From Chloroflexota bacterium (lineage in GTDB: Bacteria; Chloroflexota; Anaerolineae; 4572-78; J111), in assembly GCA_003694775.1 (NCBI GenBank), contig RFJV01000077.1, positions 1-7,355 of the forward strand: a stretch of DNA of 7,355 nucleotides. Direction: 5' to 3'. Positions within the stretch are counted from its first letter, which is position 1, and each line of letters opens with the position of its first letter. A model generated the notes under the pieces. It was given only the letters and a program-made list of their open reading frames with translations. It made no database searches and was not told where the DNA came from. This document shows positions 5,482 to 7,355 of the stretch, in pieces. The position numbers and the translations under genes are program-made.

Positions 5482-6429
5482 ATGATACGTTACATCATCA
5501 ACCGCATTATTCTGGCCATCCCCATCTTGCTGGCCGTCTTTACCGTGGTTTTTCTGGTGGTGCGGGTCATCCCCGGCGACCCCGCCGTGGCCGCCCTGGG
5601 CGACTATGCCTCCAAGGAAGCCGTAGAGGCCTTACGCGAGCGTATGGGGCTGAACGCCCCCTTACCGGTGCAGTATATCCGCTTTCTGACCGATATGCTG
5701 CGCGGCGACCTCGGCGAGTCGCTCATCAACGGCAAACCCATCGCCGAACAGGTATGGTACGTTTTGCCTTTCACACTTCAGCTTACGTTTGCTTCCGTGG
5801 TGCTGGGCACTATTCTGGGGGTGCCCCTGGGGGTATGGACGGCGGTCAAACGGAACAGCCTGATTGACTATATTGGACGCATCCTGTCGCTGGCCGGGCT
5901 GTCTATCCCTGCCTTTTACCTGGCTATTCTGCTTATCTTTGTGTTTGCCGTAAAGCTCAACTGGTTGCCAGCCGTAGGCGGCGGTGACCTGGCGAACAAG
6001 CCCGGTGAAAGTTTGCGGTTTCTGATTCTGCCCACCCTGTCGCTGGGGCTGATTATGACCGCTTCGGTGACCCGCCTGGCCCGGTCTACCATGCTGAATG
6101 TGCTGAACGAGGATTACGTCCGCACTGCCCGCGCCAAAGGTTTAACCGAATGGGTGGTGCTGATTCAGCATGCCCTGCGGTCGGCCCTCCTGCCGATTGT
6201 GTCGCTCATCGGCCTGTGGACCGCCAGCCTTATTGGCGACTCGGTCTTGACCGAGATTGTTTTTTCCCGGCCCGGTCTGGGTAAAATGCTGGTTGGGGCC
6301 ATTTTGCAGAGAGACTACACAGCCCTGCAGTCGATTATGGTCATTTATGCCGCCTTTGTGGTGGTGGTCAACCTGCTCACCGACCTGACCTACGGTTTTC
6401 TGGACCCCCGCATCAGACATTCGAGGTAA
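5482..6429 (+). CDS. ABC importer permease, DppB/OppB type
   Basis: This 315-aa inner-membrane subunit pairs with the DppC-like protein to form the translocation channel for the solute delivered by the upstream lipoprotein. It starts with the typical MIRYIINRIILAIPILLAVF membrane helix (about 9-29) followed by VIPGDPA (29-35). The DppB-type periplasmic segment follows, ending in FLTDMLRGDLGES (68-80). Further membrane helices lie near 97-121, 135-158, 180-198, 234-254 and 283-305, six in all. The cytoplasmic EAA loop that contacts the ATPase is EDYVRTARAKG (210-220), followed by LRSALLPI. The C-terminus (YGFLDPRIRHSR) is the family's usual ending, and length is normal. AGGAG five bases upstream sets the start. 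The next permease gene begins six bases after the stop, so the two are co-translated. The DppB-type assignment is firm; substrate is unknown. Confidence 0.95.
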   Translation: MIRYIINRIILAIPILLAVFTVVFLVVRVIPGDPAVAALGDYASKEAVEALRERMGLNAPLPVQYIRFLTDMLRGDLGESLINGKPIAEQVWYVLPFTLQLTFASVVLGTILGVPLGVWTAVKRNSLIDYIGRILSLAGLSIPAFYLAILLIFVFAVKLNWLPAVGGGDLANKPGESLRFLILPTLSLGLIMTASVTRLARSTMLNVLNEDYVRTARAKGLTEWVVLIQHALRSALLPIVSLIGLWTASLIGDSVLTEIVFSRPGLGKMLVGAILQRDYTALQSIMVIYAAFVVVVNLLTDLTYGFLDPRIRHSR

Positions 6430-6435
6430 GCGATT

Positions 6436-7355
6436 ATGGAACAGGCAACGGCCATTGCTCCCCCCCGACAAGTTCTCAGCCGCCGCCAGCGGGCGTGGCG
6501 CACCTTTATCCGCAACCGGACCGCAGTCGCCGGGCTGGTGATGGTGATTTTTATTCTGCTGGTGGCAATTTTTGCCGATTCTTCCGTGGTCCCCTGGATA
6601 CAGGACCGCAATCCCCAGCCTCTGCTGGCCCCGTACAATCCCATCAAGCAGGACAGCCGCAGTCGTCTGACTCCTCCCAACGCAGAACACCCGATGGGAC
6701 TGGACACCTATGGGCGGGACAATCTTTCCCGCATCATCTACGGCACGCGGGTTTCGTTGCTGGTTGGAGTGGCTTCGGTGGCTCTGGGTGGGGCCATCGG
6801 CACCCTGCTGGGGCTGATTGCCGGCTATACCGGCGGCAAGGTAGAAACATTCATCATGCGCTCGGTAGACGTGGTGATGGCTTTCCCCAGCCTGATTATG
6901 GGGCTGATGGTTCTGGCCGTACTGGGGGCGGGATTGACCAAGATGGTTATTGCCATCGGTATTATGCTGTCGCCCGGTTTTGTCCGGGTGGTGCACAGTG
7001 CCGCCATCAGCATTAAAGAGAATGACTACATTTTGTCGGCGCGGGCCATTGGGGTAAAGCATACCCGCATTCTGCTGGTCCACGTTCTGCCCAACCTGCT
7101 CGGCGAGGTGGTGGTGCTGGGCAGTATCTGGACAGCCAGCGCCATCCGTATTGAAGCCAGCCTCAGCTTCATTGGGCTGGGTGTTTCCCCACCCACCCCG
7201 GCCTGGGGCACGATGATTCGGGAAGGCACCCAGTACCTGACCACCGCGCCCTACCTGTCGATTTTTCCGGGGCTGGCAATTTTGTTCACCGTGCTGGCCT
7301 TTAACCTGCTGGGTGACGGCCTGCGCGACGTGCTGGACCCCAAGCTGTACGACTA
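6436..7355 (+). CDS. ABC importer permease, DppC/OppC type (3' end outside window)
   Basis: The frame is open from ATG at 6436 to the window end: 306 codons plus two bases, no stop. It encodes the second channel subunit. Residues 17-48 (RQRAWRTFIRNRTAVAGLVM onward) are the OppC N-terminal domain with the first helix. A periplasmic segment with NPIKQD and HPMGLDTYGRD (85-95) follows, a hallmark of DppC proteins. Helices lie near 105-129, 146-165, 168-187, 218-238 and 273-294. The EAA loop is ENDYILSARAIG (195-206), then HVLPN (216-220). SFIGLGV and PPTPAWGTMI (244-261) are conserved in the family. The sequence ends in GDGLRDVLDPKLYD (293-306), where DppC proteins normally finish, so only a few residues are missing. 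GAGG (6423-6426), inside the end of the previous gene, serves as ribosome site. Seven Cs at 6460-6466 fall early in the frame. ATPase genes probably follow. Confidence 0.94.
   Translation, partial: MEQATAIAPPRQVLSRRQRAWRTFIRNRTAVAGLVMVIFILLVAIFADSSVVPWIQDRNPQPLLAPYNPIKQDSRSRLTPPNAEHPMGLDTYGRDNLSRIIYGTRVSLLVGVASVALGGAIGTLLGLIAGYTGGKVETFIMRSVDVVMAFPSLIMGLMVLAVLGAGLTKMVIAIGIMLSPGFVRVVHSAAISIKENDYILSARAIGVKHTRILLVHVLPNLLGEVVVLGSIWTASAIRIEASLSFIGLGVSPPTPAWGTMIREGTQYLTTAPYLSIFPGLAILFTVLAFNLLGDGLRDVLDPKLYD

Overview
The window looks like a stretch of ordinary chromosome from a GC-rich bacterium, most likely a member of the Chloroflexota (Anaerolineae/Caldilineae side). The best clue is the solute-binding lipoprotein at 3662-5404. 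Behind its lipobox it carries a Val/Thr/Glu/Lys-rich linker of repeated ETVTVVETV and KEVEKEV units ending in VVVTATP, a style I associate with Chloroflexota binding proteins. An EcsC-like protein and a small NPCBM-like beta-sandwich protein fit that setting. The taxonomic call is inference; there is no rRNA gene here.

Layout, left to right. (1) 1-132 is the 3' end of rpmB (ribosomal protein L28), followed by a strong intrinsic terminator (154-186). (2) On the minus strand, a two-gene operon: an EcsC-family protein (2313 to 1303) whose last 8 bases overlap the start of rlmN (1310 to 255), the radical-SAM methyltransferase acting on 23S rRNA A2503 and tRNA A37. rlmN converges on rpmB. (3) The 124-bp gap 2314-2437 holds two divergent promoters whose -35 boxes overlap. 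One serves the EcsC/rlmN operon; the other serves a 195-aa protein (2438-3025) with a short helical N-terminus and an NPCBM-like domain. (4) 3026-3661 is a 636-bp intergenic region. It has a good promoter overlapped by a palindrome, a weak terminator-like hairpin, a 91-bp nested inverted-repeat element that can fold as a three-way junction, and an orphan perfect Shine-Dalgarno sequence that is part of a 13-bp direct repeat. (5) 3662-7355 is the start of a peptide-type (Opp/Dpp, family 5) ABC importer operon: lipoprotein binding protein, DppB-like permease, and a DppC-like permease cut by the window end just before its stop. The ATP-binding subunits should lie downstream (inference).

How the genes work together: the binding protein would capture an oligopeptide or similar solute outside the membrane and hand it to the two six-helix permeases. 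A 13-bp stem-loop between the binding-protein and first permease genes probably helps set their relative expression. rpmB and rlmN are both translation-related but converge and are separated by a terminator, so they are not an operon. I found no convincing defence, mobile or biosynthetic system. The most unusual material is in the intergenic region 3026-3661 and in the small NPCBM-like gene.
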